A stretch of DNA of 64,000 nucleotides, from the NCBI GenBank assembly GCA_026182355.1, contig JAPFBL010000529.1, positions 124,001 to 188,000 of the forward strand, in the 5' to 3' direction. Below, one piece after another: positions 53,977-64,000 of the stretch. The notes below the pieces were generated by a model. The model worked only from the letters and a program-made list of their open reading frames with translations, was not told the DNA's origin and made no database searches. Positions within the stretch are counted from its first letter, which is position 1. Each line of letters opens with the position of its first letter. The stretch comes from Hermatobates lingyangjiaoensis (lineage: Eukaryota; Arthropoda; Insecta; Hemiptera; Hermatobatidae). Position numbers and translations under genes: made by a program.

Positions 53977-54330
53977 AATGTGGGGACCATGGTAGAACAG
54001 TGGAAACGTGCTCGCCTCCAGACAGGTAGATCCAGGGTTCAATACTCGCTCTAGCCCTTAATTTATTCATGAGGGAGTTAAATAAATCCGAACACATCGT
54101 CTCTAGGAGAACGTCGGCCCCGAGCCTGTACTATATCAAGGACTCGTTAAAGATACCTATTCTAAATACATTTGAGTTAAGTAAAAATGGAGGACTCCCA
54201 ATGCAGGTAATGTGCTAAAAATGGGTGCCAAATAATAATTGAGCCGTAATTTCCACCCATAGAAACAGCACTAAAAAAGTAAAAGCCTTTTAAAGTATGG
54301 ATGTTGAAAAACAAACAACAACAATAACAA
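53977..54330 (+). mobile_element. tRNA-derived SINE, alternative 3' tail
   Basis: Head AACAGTGGAAACGTGCTCG, B box GGTTCAATACTC (54034-54045), body CCGAGCCTGTACTATATC, then a different tail (AATGGGTGCCAAATAATAA... CAAACAACAAC) shared with 12905-13010. Marks a second SINE subfamily. Confidence 0.82.
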
Positions 54331-54858
54331 AAGATTTTTAAATGTCTGACCTTTTGAACTTTGTGAAGTTGACTCATGCAGTCCTCTGCGTGTAAAGTGG
54401 TGGAATCTGCATTAAACAATCAAGTCATTCTGACAGCTGAACCAATATAAATGTCGCAAACCCTTCGAGTATTACTATTAAAAATATTTAAAGCTGGATT
54501 TTATTCCTATTGACACATACAAGAACCCAATAGAATGAAATTTAGAACTTCTGACTACCAAAAGTAAAAAAATTATTTTCGATTTAAATTTCTTTATAAG
54601 TTTTCTCTTTGTATATGTTATTAGGACCACTCAAAGAAGAGCTTATTAAAAGAGAAATTCAATAATTAGCATTATATAAAAGATAAAATTTGATCATGAA
54701 AAATTAAAAAACGAGAAATAAGGAATAAGCTTAAATTAAAGTTTGTATAAACTAGAATCAATTCAAATGAGTATTAAAATGCATTTTGGGATAAATGAAA
54801 ACAATAATATAAAGAAAAAATTTGTCTCTTTTTTTATAAAATATATATTAGTATAATG

Positions 54859-55961
54859 CAGGGCTTCTCATACGGTGTGCCACAAGGAAAAATATTATAT
54901 ATGAATATTTAAGAAATCTGAGTGAATTTCATAATTATTTGCTTTACCAGGTATGTCGTTTCCATTTTAGAGGAAAGTGTTCGTTAGTTAGTATTTTAAA
55001 CTATCGCGAGGAAAGCACGGTTAGCCATACTACAATTTTCTACATCTTATTTCTGCAAACAAGATTTTTCAAACTTAAATAGCATTAATAAAAAGATTTC
55101 ACATAAACACGTGAAACAACAATCAATGATCAAACCATAATAAGAAATGGGAAAACAAGACTTAAGTTCTTTCAACCGTAACAAGCGGTCTTCGTCAAGA
55201 GTCAAAAACCCAACTGAAACACTAGATGCAGAAAACATCTGGTGAGGGGTTGAGAAGAGTAGGAGGGAAGAGTGGTATTTTAAAAGGGTGAAAGCGCAGG
55301 AAAGGACTAATGTCCAGAAACGGATGTTTGGGGAAACAAAGCTATAAATAGCATTACATGTAAAAATAGATCAAGTGTGAAAAGTGTTCATTAAGAGTTG
55401 ACAGTTTGTAACATACGTAATAAAATAAAAATTATTATACTAACAAGTTTTGTAAAAGCATGTATCTCATAAGGGTATTAGAGTACAAAATATAATGTCA
55501 AAAAATGAAGACTTGTTTTAGGGTATGTCTGTATATTTTCATGTTTTTGTTGTATTAAACACTAATATCACCATATTATTTTCATGACGTAGACCATAAA
55601 TACCAAAATCCCCAGCAATCCCAAAGGAAAGATGAAAAGAAAAATGATATAAAGAAAATTTGAGTATAAAACCTAAAATTATATTATCAATAAGTAGGAA
55701 ATTTGGGGCACTATACAAAAGTAACTATATCCTATTGTAGAATATCATATAAATACATTTTGTAGAATTTATTACTACAAAAAGTTATTTTTACATTTTG
55801 TAGAAATTTCATTCTCAAGAGCAATGAATTGGCACTAATTTAACACTGTTTAAGTTTCATTACCATTTTTTTCCCCTTATATTGAAATCGAAGGTGCGTC
55901 CCAGAATTTTCTTTACTTCAAGAATGCGCCCTGTGGTAAAAAAAAAATTTGAAAAGCCCTG
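54859..55961. mobile_element. hAT-like element with nested PLE insertion
   Basis: Left CAGGGCTTCTCATACGGTG and right GAAAAGCCCTG with CGCCCTGTGGT are inverted. No clear 8-bp duplication. The family B insertion 55088-55344 lies inside. Confidence 0.6.
55088..55344 (-). mobile_element. PLE-2 3' end, 5'-truncated single insertion
   Basis: Flanked by the 12-bp repeat TAAATAGCATTA (55076-55087 and 55345-55356). Minus strand begins inside the PLE-2 3' UTR (CCCCAAACATCCGTTTC), passes CAGTTGGGTTTTTGACTC and the hairpin (one inserted T in TGACTCT-TGACGA), and ends GTGTTTATGTGAAATC. Not palindromic: the simple form of insertion. Confidence 0.93.
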
Positions 55962-56261
55962 GTGCTAAGATAAAACAAACCGTCAAAGCGACAAGGAAAA
56001 GCTGAAATTGTTTACTTTTCATGACTGCAGTAAAATCATAAAGAGATATCAGACTTTTACTCGTATACTCTTCCAGATGATACCACAAAAGAAACAATTT
56101 TTCCTATCATACACTTTTACAATATATCAGACAAAAATAATTTTCTGACCTGTTACAATGAGGGAGGTAGGGTGTTAAGTAAACGGTACATAGTTCTGTT
56201 GTCTCTATGTAACAGTAAACTACTTCTGTCTCAGTTTGTCTCTACAATTAAACTTTATTTA

Positions 56262-56835
56262 CATCTTCACAGAAGGGGTTCTTGAGGATTTTGGTCAAAA
56301 AAATTCAACTCCTGATTATAATCCCTCCTTTCACCAAAAGTTGTTTGGCATTTTCAAGGCTAAAAAATAATTTATTAACGACATAAGTAAAGCAAGAATA
56401 AATACATCCACAGAATACCAACCAACAGAAAACAACAAAAAAATTCAATAACAAGTAACAATATTTTGTAATATTGTGCTTATCTGTTTGAAAATTGGGT
56501 TTTGTTGTCTTAATAATAAGTAATTAGGTTTAAACATGAAAATGTTTGTTTTTAAACAATGAATAATAACACTGGGTATTTTATGATCCTTTTGTGGTTT
56601 TGTTGTTACTGATTTTTTGTTTTGTTTTCTGTTGGTTGGTATTCCGTGGATGTATGTGTCTTGCTTTACTTATGTCGTTAATAAATTGTTTTTTTTTTAG
56701 CCTTGAAAATGTCAAACAACTTTTGGCGAAACGTCGGCATATAATCAGGAGTTGAATTTTTATTACCAAAATCCTCAAGAACCCCTTCTGTTAACTTGAA
56801 AAATCAGTGCTCGAGAAGCTATATGAATATTTATT
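56262..56835. mobile_element. Family O inverted pair, large
   Basis: Mirror ends CACAGAAGGGGTTCTTGAGG and CCTCAAGAACCCCTTCTGT. Right hairpin near 56700-56736: CCTTGAAAATG(T)C-AAACAACTTTTG-GC, GAAACGTCGGC. The interior mirror includes CAACCAACAGAAAAC. Confidence 0.82.
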
Positions 56836-56899
56836 TAAATCTTTAAATTTCAAACTTCTTAGTTTTATCGTACATAAAAAAAACTATATATATAATATA

Positions 56900-57115
56900 T
56901 ATCAATGATCAAACCACAATATAAAATAGGAAAACAAGACTAAGATCTTCAAACGTAACAAGCGGTCTTCGTCAAAAACCCAACTGATGGGTTTTTGACT
57001 CAGACGAAGACTGCTTGTTACGGTTGAAAGATCTAAGTCTTGTTTTCCCATTTCATATTGCGGTTTGATCATTGATTGTTATTTCACGTGTTTATGTGAA
57101 ATTTTTTTTATATAA
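56900..57115. mobile_element. Family B palindromic insertion
   Basis: Arms with hairpins near 56975-56945(-) (partly deleted) and 56996-57030(+) (CTCAGACGA, A, GACTG...CGGTT, GAAA). Right end TTTCACGTGTTTATGTGAAA, then TA run. Confidence 0.85.
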
Positions 57116-58754
57116 TATATATGTAAAGGCCATGTTATGTTGTTTCCTACATACTGTTTTATATTATCATAAAATGAGTCATTTATACAACTTTAATGTA
57201 AGTCCTTTAAATCTTTCGGATAGAATCTAAATCATGATTTTTTTTTTATTCCCATATTATTCGTTTTTGTCGAAAAATTTTTCAATATCAATTTCTCTAT
57301 AATTTTCTTTTTACCGATTAACACACATAAGTAAAGAATGAAACCCACAGACTTTCCTTTTCATCCACTTTCTTGTTTGGTCACAGATTATCTTTCCAGT
57401 AGCTAACTTAGTCATCTTGTTATCTAGCCAGTCATCTAGCCCTTGAGTCATGTTGGTGATATTTTTGGAAGGTAAGGAAGAAGTGAGAATTCACACAAAG
57501 GGGTTTGGGAGGGAGTAAAAGTTTGATGCAGATAAAATCTTCTATAAAGTGGAAATAAATGTCTTTTCAGAGAGATATAAAAAAGATAATACAAAATAAA
57601 GGATTCCTTAACTATTTTAACCCTGGTTTTAGAAAAAAAACCCTTATACTACTATATGAAATATTAGTGCTCAAAATAAATACATAGTAAAATATCATGA
57701 ATTGTTTAATATTGAAAAAGTTCGTATTTCATCTTGGATATGTGAGATTCAAAGAAAAAATATTGCAACTTCATCTGTAAAAAAAATTTCAAGAACTACC
57801 TTTAAATATTTCTATTTATTTATTCAAAAAGATGTTTTTATTTTTTGTAGATAAATCTTGAGCATATAATTAACCTGAAGCTTTACAGAGCCCAAATCAA
57901 TTTTGAACCGCCTTCAAATTTTCTCATCTGAAATTGTTCATTCTTATCTGTTCCTTTAATTTTTGAAACAATTTCTTATCATAAGAGTAATCAACTGTTG
58001 AAGATATGACCAATCAACTATATCTGATGATGAGACCAGTATTGTACTAAAGAGATGAAAACATTTCAAATATACATCAAATTGCAGAGCACATCTGAGT
58101 TGTTGAGTCAGACTTATAAACTTGAATTTTCCACATAGAATGAACTTAACGTCCGTATGAAGTATATCAAAACAATATTTCACTTCACCACATTATAGGC
58201 GTAACATTTTTAGTACATTAATAATTCTTCTTTCTAAACAATTTTATGATGCATTATTTCTTAAACAAATCCTTCCTCAAAAAAAAAAGAAAGAAAAGAA
58301 ATATTATTGGTATATGTGAAATATATACTTGTTTTAACACTTACCTAATGTAGGATACATTTTACATTAAATATTAACAAAAAAAATCAAACAAACACAA
58401 CATACAAAGATAAGTACGTCCTTATGAAATGTTTTGCTCAAATGAATCTATGGCGATTCAACATTTCTTTTTTATTAATTTTGTAATGGAGTTTCAGTTT
58501 ATTCTAGTTTTAATATTTCAAATGATTGTTACATATTGCTATAATATATCATTGACAGACAATTAATGATGAAAACGTGTTTAATGTATTAACGAAATTA
58601 AATTCTTTTTGAATGTTTCATATTACCAAACAAGATTAGTTTCATTAACTGCTAATAACCAAGTCGTAAATGTTTATTAAATATGTACAACAAATTAATA
58701 AAAAGAAAAGGGAAATGTTCAAAATATAATTTAAATAGAGCTTTGCTATATAAA
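57116..58754. other. Intron stretch, little recognised
   Basis: AT-rich. A possible worn hairpin unit (CTGATGATGAGACCAG, then GATGAAAACAT) at 58022-58060 with an inverse match near 57965. No gene supported. Confidence 0.4.
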
Positions 58755-59860
58755 AACAAGTAAGCAGAAAATATTTTATTGAAATTACAGTTTAAAATAC
58801 GTAGTCAACATTATTAAATATATAAACGCACACATCAGTCAGGATTAATTACATTAATCAGACAGTAACACTCCATTTAATTCTTCTTAGTCTTTTGAGC
58901 ATCAAAAGAAGCAGTCAACAAATATGGAACATACAAATAATACAACAGCATTGCAAAATAAAACAGCCATTTACTGGGGTCGGACCAAATATTCGGTTAT
59001 TTTTCGCTGATGGTTAACACTATGCTGTTTACTGGAAGCATAATCTTGAACGCTAGTTATATGCTGTATATAAGAATAATTATTTTCTTCTTGTGCCATA
59101 AGCCACAATTTTACTTTCCTTAAACTATCTATAACATCATTCGTTGAGGGTACATCGGACCCAATAAATTCATCTGATAAATACATAGGCTTTCGAACGG
59201 TGGATTTATATAAACTATCAGAATCCATACTATCACAGTTTGTATCAACAGTATCTGCGTTATCAAAATTTCTGTTTGACTTATAGTGAATGGGCCAAAC
59301 TAAAAACAGAATCAAATAAAAATTTAATGACACTGAATGGCATGTAAATGCTTCGAATTTATATATACTTTACTTACCTCCATTACCATGTTCGTAATCC
59401 GTTTTCAATTTCTTATAACTCACTAATATATCTTCTTCATAATAGTCATCATTTGGTTCTGAAACTATGACATCCATGCTATCAACAATAGAATCCAACT
59501 TTCGCTTGAAATTCCCTTCCATCATCACGATTAAAACTAAATATCTGCTGGGTATAAATAATCACATGCAGGTCTAAGTTGATTTAGAAGAACGACGACA
59601 TAGCACTGTTCACTGTAGTCACTCCTGAAATGGAAAACGACAATGTAAGAACATGAAAGAACAAAGTACAATAACACTATTATGTTACAATAAATTCTAT
59701 TTAAACATATATCCTATACAGAAATAATGTTCACTATTTATTCTGAGTTATTAAATAATATGAAATACTCACTTTTGAAACGAAACAGGAAGTGAAGGAA
59801 ATTATATGTAACTGAAGAATTAGTAGGCCTAAATTCAATAAACGTCAATAAAGTGGAGGG
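58755..59860 (-). CDS. Unrecognised three-exon gene antisense inside a Ret intron
   Basis: Minus strand. Non-coding first exon about 59860-59773 (donor GTGAGT); exon 2 59624-59378 (acceptor TTCCATTTCAG, donor GTAAGT); exon 3 59299 to the poly(A) region (acceptor TTCTGTTTTTAG). Coding starts at ATG 59525, crosses the 59378/59299 junction in phase 1, and stops at TAA 58973-58971: 158 residues. AATAAA lies at 58780-58775. The product starts MMEGNFKRKLDSIVDSMDV, is acidic (NDDYYEEDIL, CDSMDSDS), has a basic patch (STVRKP), and ends HQRKITEYLVRPQ. QRKITEYL fits a PCNA-interacting (PIP) box, Q-x-x-I-x-x-aromatic, with the Thr-acidic pair of PIP degrons, but Leu replaces the second aromatic. No other domain seen and no family recognised. 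Consistent splice sites, phase and poly(A) signal make a real gene likely. Confidence 0.78.
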
Positions 59861-59869
59861 CCGGGCCAG

Positions 59870-59895
59870 CCCACGGCATTGGCGGTAATTCTAGT
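59870..59895 (-). promoter_or_regulatory. E2F-like and CCAAT-like sites upstream of the antisense gene
   Basis: Minus strand AATTACCGCCAATGCC: TTACCGCCAA is close to the E2F consensus TTCCCGCCAA and contains CCAAT. It lies just upstream of a small GC-rich patch (CTGGCCCGGCCCTCC) that probably marks the transcription start. Inference from sequence likeness only. Confidence 0.35.
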
Positions 59896-59899
59896 GCTG

Positions 59900-60545
59900 C
59901 CAACCTTCTAAAGTAAATTTGCTTTATTTTTATTCCTTCAAGATATTTTATATTTATATATTACATTATTATTTAAGTAAGTTATTTGTTAGAAGTACTC
60001 ACAAAAAATATGCAATCAAATATCATAGTTTTAAATAAGTATATATTTCTAAGATAATACGACTTAATTACAAAAGTTGTATAATAATGTTAAACTTGTT
60101 CACATAACGTGACTCGATTTTAATCTCATATTTGTCGGAATAATCGTTTTATATTTATCAACTGTCATCCTATTTACATCCTACAATTTTTCATAAATAG
60201 TTTGTTTCTCATTTAACTTAGCGTAAATTTTCCCTAGATTTATACAATCTGCTATTTTTTTTTTTTTTAGTTCTTCAAAGTTATTGAAATAATCCCATAT
60301 TTAACTTTGTAAAATTCTAATGGCATCCATTTAAATTATTTGAAATTTACAATATGACTTTCGTAACGATTCAGTTTCTCTTAAATAAAAGAAAATATGT
60401 CTTTTAAACAAAAAGTTGAAGTAAAGCAAGTTGATATACAATTGATAAAGTATTAATTAAAGAAGTTACTTTAATGTAAAGCTGAAAAACCAAAGGAAAT
60501 CATATGATTCCTATGAATATATCTAGTGATATTCAATCACTTACT
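59900..60545. other. AT-rich intron stretch, nothing recognised
   Basis: No supported feature apart from a T run near 60256. Confidence 0.4.
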
Positions 60546-60550
60546 GCTGA

Positions 60551-60551
<1 letters not shown>

Positions 60552-60581
<30 letters not shown>

Positions 60582-60582
60582 G
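60552..60582. repeat. (ATT)n microsatellite
   Basis: About ten ATT units. Confidence 0.93.
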
Positions 60583-60654
60583 TTAGTACATTAGGAGTTG
60601 TTAGTGACAATTAGAGAAGATCTCTCGATTCATACTTCCATCTTTGTCTTCATA

Positions 60655-61020
60655 CAAACAATTGTCGCTGTAGTTTGCCAAACACAGATTTATATTTGAG
60701 TGGGAACCTACCACAAGTGCACCTGAGGACCCGAAGAAGACCATCCTAAAGAAGGAGAAAGGAAGTACTTTCTCCCGAAAACATAGGAAGCCTGAATGGA
60801 CATTATCAATGATGGTTTGTGCAGATTCTGCAAAGAAGAGGAAGAAACACCGTTGCACCTGCTGACTGACCGTAAGGCAACTTTGCTACACAGAGGTAGG
60901 TGCTTCGGGACACTCAACAAACCATAAAAAAACTTTTACCGCTGGAATCAGCAAAAGTGCTGAGCTTCTTGGAGGCGTTGAAGTTAACTGCTGGGGTACT
61001 TTAATACAGAAGAGGGGAGT
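60655..61020 (+). pseudogene. Non-LTR retrotransposon C-terminal remnant
   Basis: Frame IINDGLCRFCKEEEETPLHL, LTDRKATLLHRGRCFGTLN then stop. C-x2-C-x9-H with the last Cys changed to Arg is the zinc-knuckle-like end found after RT (and RNase H) in many LINE proteins. Further stops follow. It lies 90 bp before the next Ret exon. Confidence 0.65.
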
Positions 61021-61111
61021 TACAATAGTTGTTTTTTTTTAAGACGCAGTTCTATAGTCACCCTCAAATAATAATAATAAAAAAAAAATAAATAAATTGC
61101 CTTCTTTACAG

Positions 61112-61304
61112 GAGTGACAGTGGTAGCTGTGAAAACTCTGAAAGAAGGAGCAGGTACTGCCGAACTCAAGGATTTGATGTCGGAATACCAGCTACTCAAG
61201 GAAGTCAACCATCCGAACGTGATAAAGCTCCTGGGAGCCTGCACGTTACCTGCCTCCGAGCCACCCTACCTCATCATCGAGTACTGCTCTCTTGGCTCTC
61301 TCAG
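61112..61304 (+). CDS. Ret: Ret, exon 8 in window (catalytic Lys and C-helix)
   Basis: Acceptor CTTCTTTACAG, donor GTAAGC from 61305, 193 bp. G of exon 7 plus GA gives Gly, then [18 protein letters not shown] holds the ATP-anchoring Lys; [20 protein letters not shown] contains the C-helix Glu (SEY). [20 protein letters not shown] is the hinge, with Ile at the gatekeeper place where vertebrate RET has Val (LLLIVEY). It ends CSLGSLR, as in YGSLR of RET. Strong identity to the Ret N-lobe. The last codon is AG plus one base. Confidence 0.98.
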
Positions 61305-61337
61305 GTAAGCTTCCTTCTACTATATATATATATATAT

Positions 61338-61655
61338 GTATATACTTTTTCGTTGGAAATACGATCCAAAACGGACAAATATAGCTCAATATAGACAAAG
61401 AAACATAGAGAAATCAAAAGAACACACTTACAGTCTCTAATTTTCGGTTTGAACCGTCTTCAGGAGATATACGAGTAAGAGAGAGAAACCAAGCGCACTG
61501 GTTCAGAGACGGTTGGAGACCAAGTGAACCAAGTGCGCTTAGATTCCCTCTCTTATCTCTCCTGAAGACGGTTCAAACCGAAAATTAGAGACTGTAAGTG
61601 TGTTCTTTTGATTTCTCTATGTTTCTTTGTCTATATTGAAATATATATATATAGT
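61338..61655. mobile_element. Family D full inverted pair in a kinase intron
   Basis: Hairpins 61464-61436(-) and 61560-61582(+): CTGAAGA, C, GGTT-CA-AACC, GAAA. Mirror arms of about 120 bp (ACAAAGAAACATAGAG... ACACACTTACAGTCTC), TA runs at both ends (61321-61337, 61640-61653). It fills most of the 379-bp intron. Confidence 0.93.
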
Positions 61656-61683
61656 TTATTAAACAAGGAATTCTGTGTTCAAG

Positions 61684-61807
61684 GTCTTACCTCAGGAACA
61701 ACAGACCCGGCCCTGGTAACTCAAACAGAGAGGTTATATCGCAAAAAGATATTTTAAGTTTCTCATGGCAAATCTGTAAAGGAATGCAATTTTTAACAGA
61801 AATAAAG
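61684..61807 (+). CDS. Ret: Ret, exon 9 in window (end of N-lobe, start of C-lobe)
   Basis: Acceptor TGTGTTCAAG (AG 61682-61683), donor GTACAG from 61808, 124 bp, ends at a codon boundary. AG plus G gives Arg, then SYLRNNRPGPGNSNREVISQ and DILSFSWQICKGMQFLTEIK. This matches GFLRESRKVGPG...LISFAWQISQGMQYLAEMK of vertebrate RET; the kinase insert between the two parts is shorter here. In vertebrates the next residues are LVHRDLAARN, so the catalytic loop should start the next exon. I found no such exon in 61808-64000. Confidence 0.97.
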
Positions 61808-61892
61808 GTACAGTTTACTTACAACGAAAATAAGTAAAAACAATCAATATTGAATCCTAATTGTACATTAGGTTAAACCTTTTTGTGTCTAA

Positions 61893-62425
61893 TTCTAAAG
61901 TGGTGCAATCAGTTATATGAGCCGCTTATTTTGTTAGTGGCCTAATTCCATTTATGTTAAAATCGAGATATTTAAGGGTTTGCGTTTTACAAAATTTAAA
62001 AATATTGTCATTTTATTTATCAACTAATTTTTGTTATAAAAATTCTTAGTAATTTTAAATAAATTTTGTACAATTTGCTGCAAAAGGTAAAGATAACGTA
62101 AAAATGTAATTATTTAAATAGCTAGCTAAATTTTTTTGGAAAATGGAATTAGGCCACTTTCAAAATAAACGGCTCATATGCTATTTACTAATTGGAGGGT
62201 AAAAAAGTTAATGAAAAAGTTTCCACAGATACAATAAAGTTTAATAATACAAACAACTCTTTTCGAACACATAGTGTTCTTCTTCAGGTACAACTGACTG
62301 GCCAGTTAAACCACAGACACTCATTCTTAGTTTTATACCTGAAGAAGAGCACTATGTGTTCGAAACGCGTTGTTTATAATATTAAATTTTAATATATGTA
62401 GACCATGTCAGTACCTTTTTATCTT
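61893..62425. mobile_element. Family A inverted pair split by a MITE
   Basis: Left terminal box GGTGCAATCAGTTATAT is separated from its continuation (GCTATTTACTAATTGGAGGG) by the MITE at 61919-62175. Hairpins near 62290-62262(-) and 62338-62365(+): CTGAAGA, A, GAGCAC-TAT-GTGTTC, GAAACGCG. Confidence 0.88.
61919..62175. mobile_element. MITE with about 35-bp inverted ends
   Basis: Left GAGCCGCTTATTTTG, AGTGGCCTAATTCCATTT; right is the complement (AATGGAATTAGGCCACTTT, CAAAATAAACGGCTC). Flanked by ATAT. Family not recognised. Confidence 0.85.
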
Positions 62426-62454
62426 TTAGTGTTGTTTAAGCGATGTAAATTGTA

Positions 62455-62745
62455 GATTACTTATTATTTGGTACCCCATGTTAGTAATGGGCGAGCCAAA
62501 TTACATGTTGATTCTACATTTGGGGTGTTAAATTTTGCCTAGCTTGAGGGTAGAGGTCTTTAATGTGTATCTGACATCGTACAGGCTCAAAGTCAAAGGC
62601 TTAACGTTCCCTTTGAGGGACGACGTCCCCAATTTTTTTGACATCCCTGGGAAATAAATAGAAGGCCATAACAGGTATTGAACCCCGGACCTATCAGCCC
62701 TAAGGTCAGGACGTTGCCACTGAACTACACTGACCCCCAACAGCA
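62455..62745 (-). mobile_element. tRNA-derived SINE (minus)
   Basis: Minus-strand head GGTCAGTGTAGTTCAGTGG, B box GGTTCAATACC near 62681, body with GAGCCTGTACGATGTCAG. Its 3' part (ACTAACATGGGGTACC) is the alternative tail type. Confidence 0.83.
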
Positions 62746-64000
62746 GATATTACAATAGTAGATAGACTAATAATAACTGGTCAACCCAAGAAAAAAAGAG
62801 ATAACTGTAAAGGAACCGATATTACTCAACCTGACAAATAAAAATATAAAATCTTAATAAATTTCTAAACATTCTGCAAACATTTTAGACTATATCAACA
62901 AAAATAAACCAAATGTTTGAAACTATTGAGCCGGTGATTTTCAAGAAAACTAGTTACAAACAGTTTGCTTTTTTAACACAAGTATTGCAGTAATGTTATC
63001 TCTATATATATAAAAATGAATGTATGTCTGCTTGTTTGTACTCGATAGATTCAAAAACCATACATCCAATCACAGTGAAAATTTAGGAAATTATTAGGTA
63101 TATCCCCGGGAAGGTTTATGTTAAGTTTTTTAAAAATCAGAATTGTGGTTCAGGTAATATCCCAAAAATATTATAATAATATTTTTATAGATAAGATAGA
63201 TAGATAAGATATAGAAAATATTTTTATAATATTTTTATAGATATTTTATAATAATATTTTTATATTATGGATAAATAATATATTTATAAATAATATTTAT
63301 TTATTATAATATAAAATATTATAATAATATTTTTATATAATATTATTGATATAGATAAGGTTTGCTGTATAACCTGTTTGTTTACATTTTGATTTTAATT
63401 GGTAAGAGCAGCCGCAGGTAGGTTATTCTTTATGATAATAATTCCACATGATTTGTTTAATTGGAAATAACCAGGAACCAGACATTTTATTATTGTTTTC
63501 AGATTGATATTAAAGACAATTATTGTAATTTTATATGGGTTTCTTATTAACTTTAACAAAGCTTTAGTTATTATCAATAGTTTACAATTAACTTTTCATA
63601 TCTAATTGGTTTAACTTGCTTTAAGCATTAAAGAAAGTTATGCGTTAAATGACTTATTAACTAATTAAGTATGCATAATAGTATTACGAATAACAATGAT
63701 AGTATTTGAACCATTAATTCTAATCTTAAAAGAATAGTTAAAGTATTTGTTTAAGTTTAATAATTGTAAAGCTTCTTTATTTATTCCTGATTGATTAATT
63801 CGTTTGTTTAAAATATTTAATTATTAGTAATTAGTATCCGACCCTACTCCATATAGGCAAAATGATAAGTTATTATATATATCGATGATATCTAAATAGA
63901 AGACGTTTATGAATGTCTAAATGGGTAAAACTTATAAAGGAATATATACAGCATAAAAAATTAATGAAGAAATATTCAAATCAAAATGTGCATATATAAA
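62746..64000. other. AT-rich intron, possible element start at 63000
   Basis: 63000-63120 (TCTATATATATAAAAATGAATG, then CCATACATCCAATCAC, CCCCGGGAAGG) resembles starts of dispersed elements in other invertebrates (Helitron or RTE type), but no end was found. 63180-63350 is a degenerate ATATTTTTATAAT repeat. No further Ret exon seen. Confidence 0.45.

Noticed and set aside
12500..62745. tRNA genes suggested by A and B boxes
   Set aside because: The boxes sit in SINE heads; I could not fold a cloverleaf with a sensible acceptor stem and anticodon.

Overview
The window is a stretch of an AT-rich animal genome with very large, repeat-filled introns. It carries nine consecutive plus-strand exons of one gene. 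Their phases join perfectly and their product reads as the receptor tyrosine kinase Ret: membrane-proximal ectodomain, cysteine-rich domain, transmembrane helix, juxtamembrane segment and the start of the kinase N-lobe. The gene is open at both ends: the first ectodomain exons and the HRD/DFG part of the kinase are not in the window. The host is probably an invertebrate. The arthropod-type telomere pentamer (CCTAA/TTAGG) at the end of a SINE family, the abundance of Penelope-like elements (PLEs) and the Ret sequence make an arthropod my best guess, but the window alone does not settle it.

Layout. 1-13131: no Ret exon recognised; a 5'-truncated PLE with a good RT plus GIY-YIG frame (270-1550), a non-coding repeat family (5666-10350), a pogo-like MITE and a SINE. 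13132-33142: two ectodomain exons separated by long introns holding satellites, a minus-strand PLE endonuclease remnant, and nested hAT, SINE and mariner elements. 33143-36274: rest of the cysteine-rich domain and the transmembrane exon. 41243-44152: juxtamembrane exon and glycine-loop exon. 44153-61111: a 17-kb intron containing a second, antisense gene of three exons (about 59860-58755, 158 aa, not recognised, with a PIP-box-like C-terminus). 61112-61807: two kinase exons divided by a short intron that is almost entirely one palindromic insertion.

The most striking layer is the mobile DNA. More than forty short insertions carry the same architecture: CTGANGA, one extra base, a short stem-loop, then GAAA. 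The stem sequence differs between families while pairing is kept. Two families are physically joined to PLE GIY-YIG open frames, in the 3' UTR, so the hairpin appears to be a PLE 3'-end signature resembling a hammerhead ribozyme core. Many insertions are head-to-head inverted pairs with both 3' ends pointing outward, and they are flanked by target duplications of about 12 bp that I could read directly (at about 27185, 28600, 31508, 35317, 40755, 45070 and 55082). Several lie within tens of bases of Ret splice acceptors or inside (TA)n tracts.

Other repeats: tRNA-derived SINEs with CCTAA tails, hAT elements with 8-bp duplications, Tc1/mariner-type MITEs, satellites with 52-, 55-, 93-, 110- and 159-bp units, and many (TA)n arrays. 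All coordinates and translations were read by eye. Family names come from recognised motifs, not from database searches.
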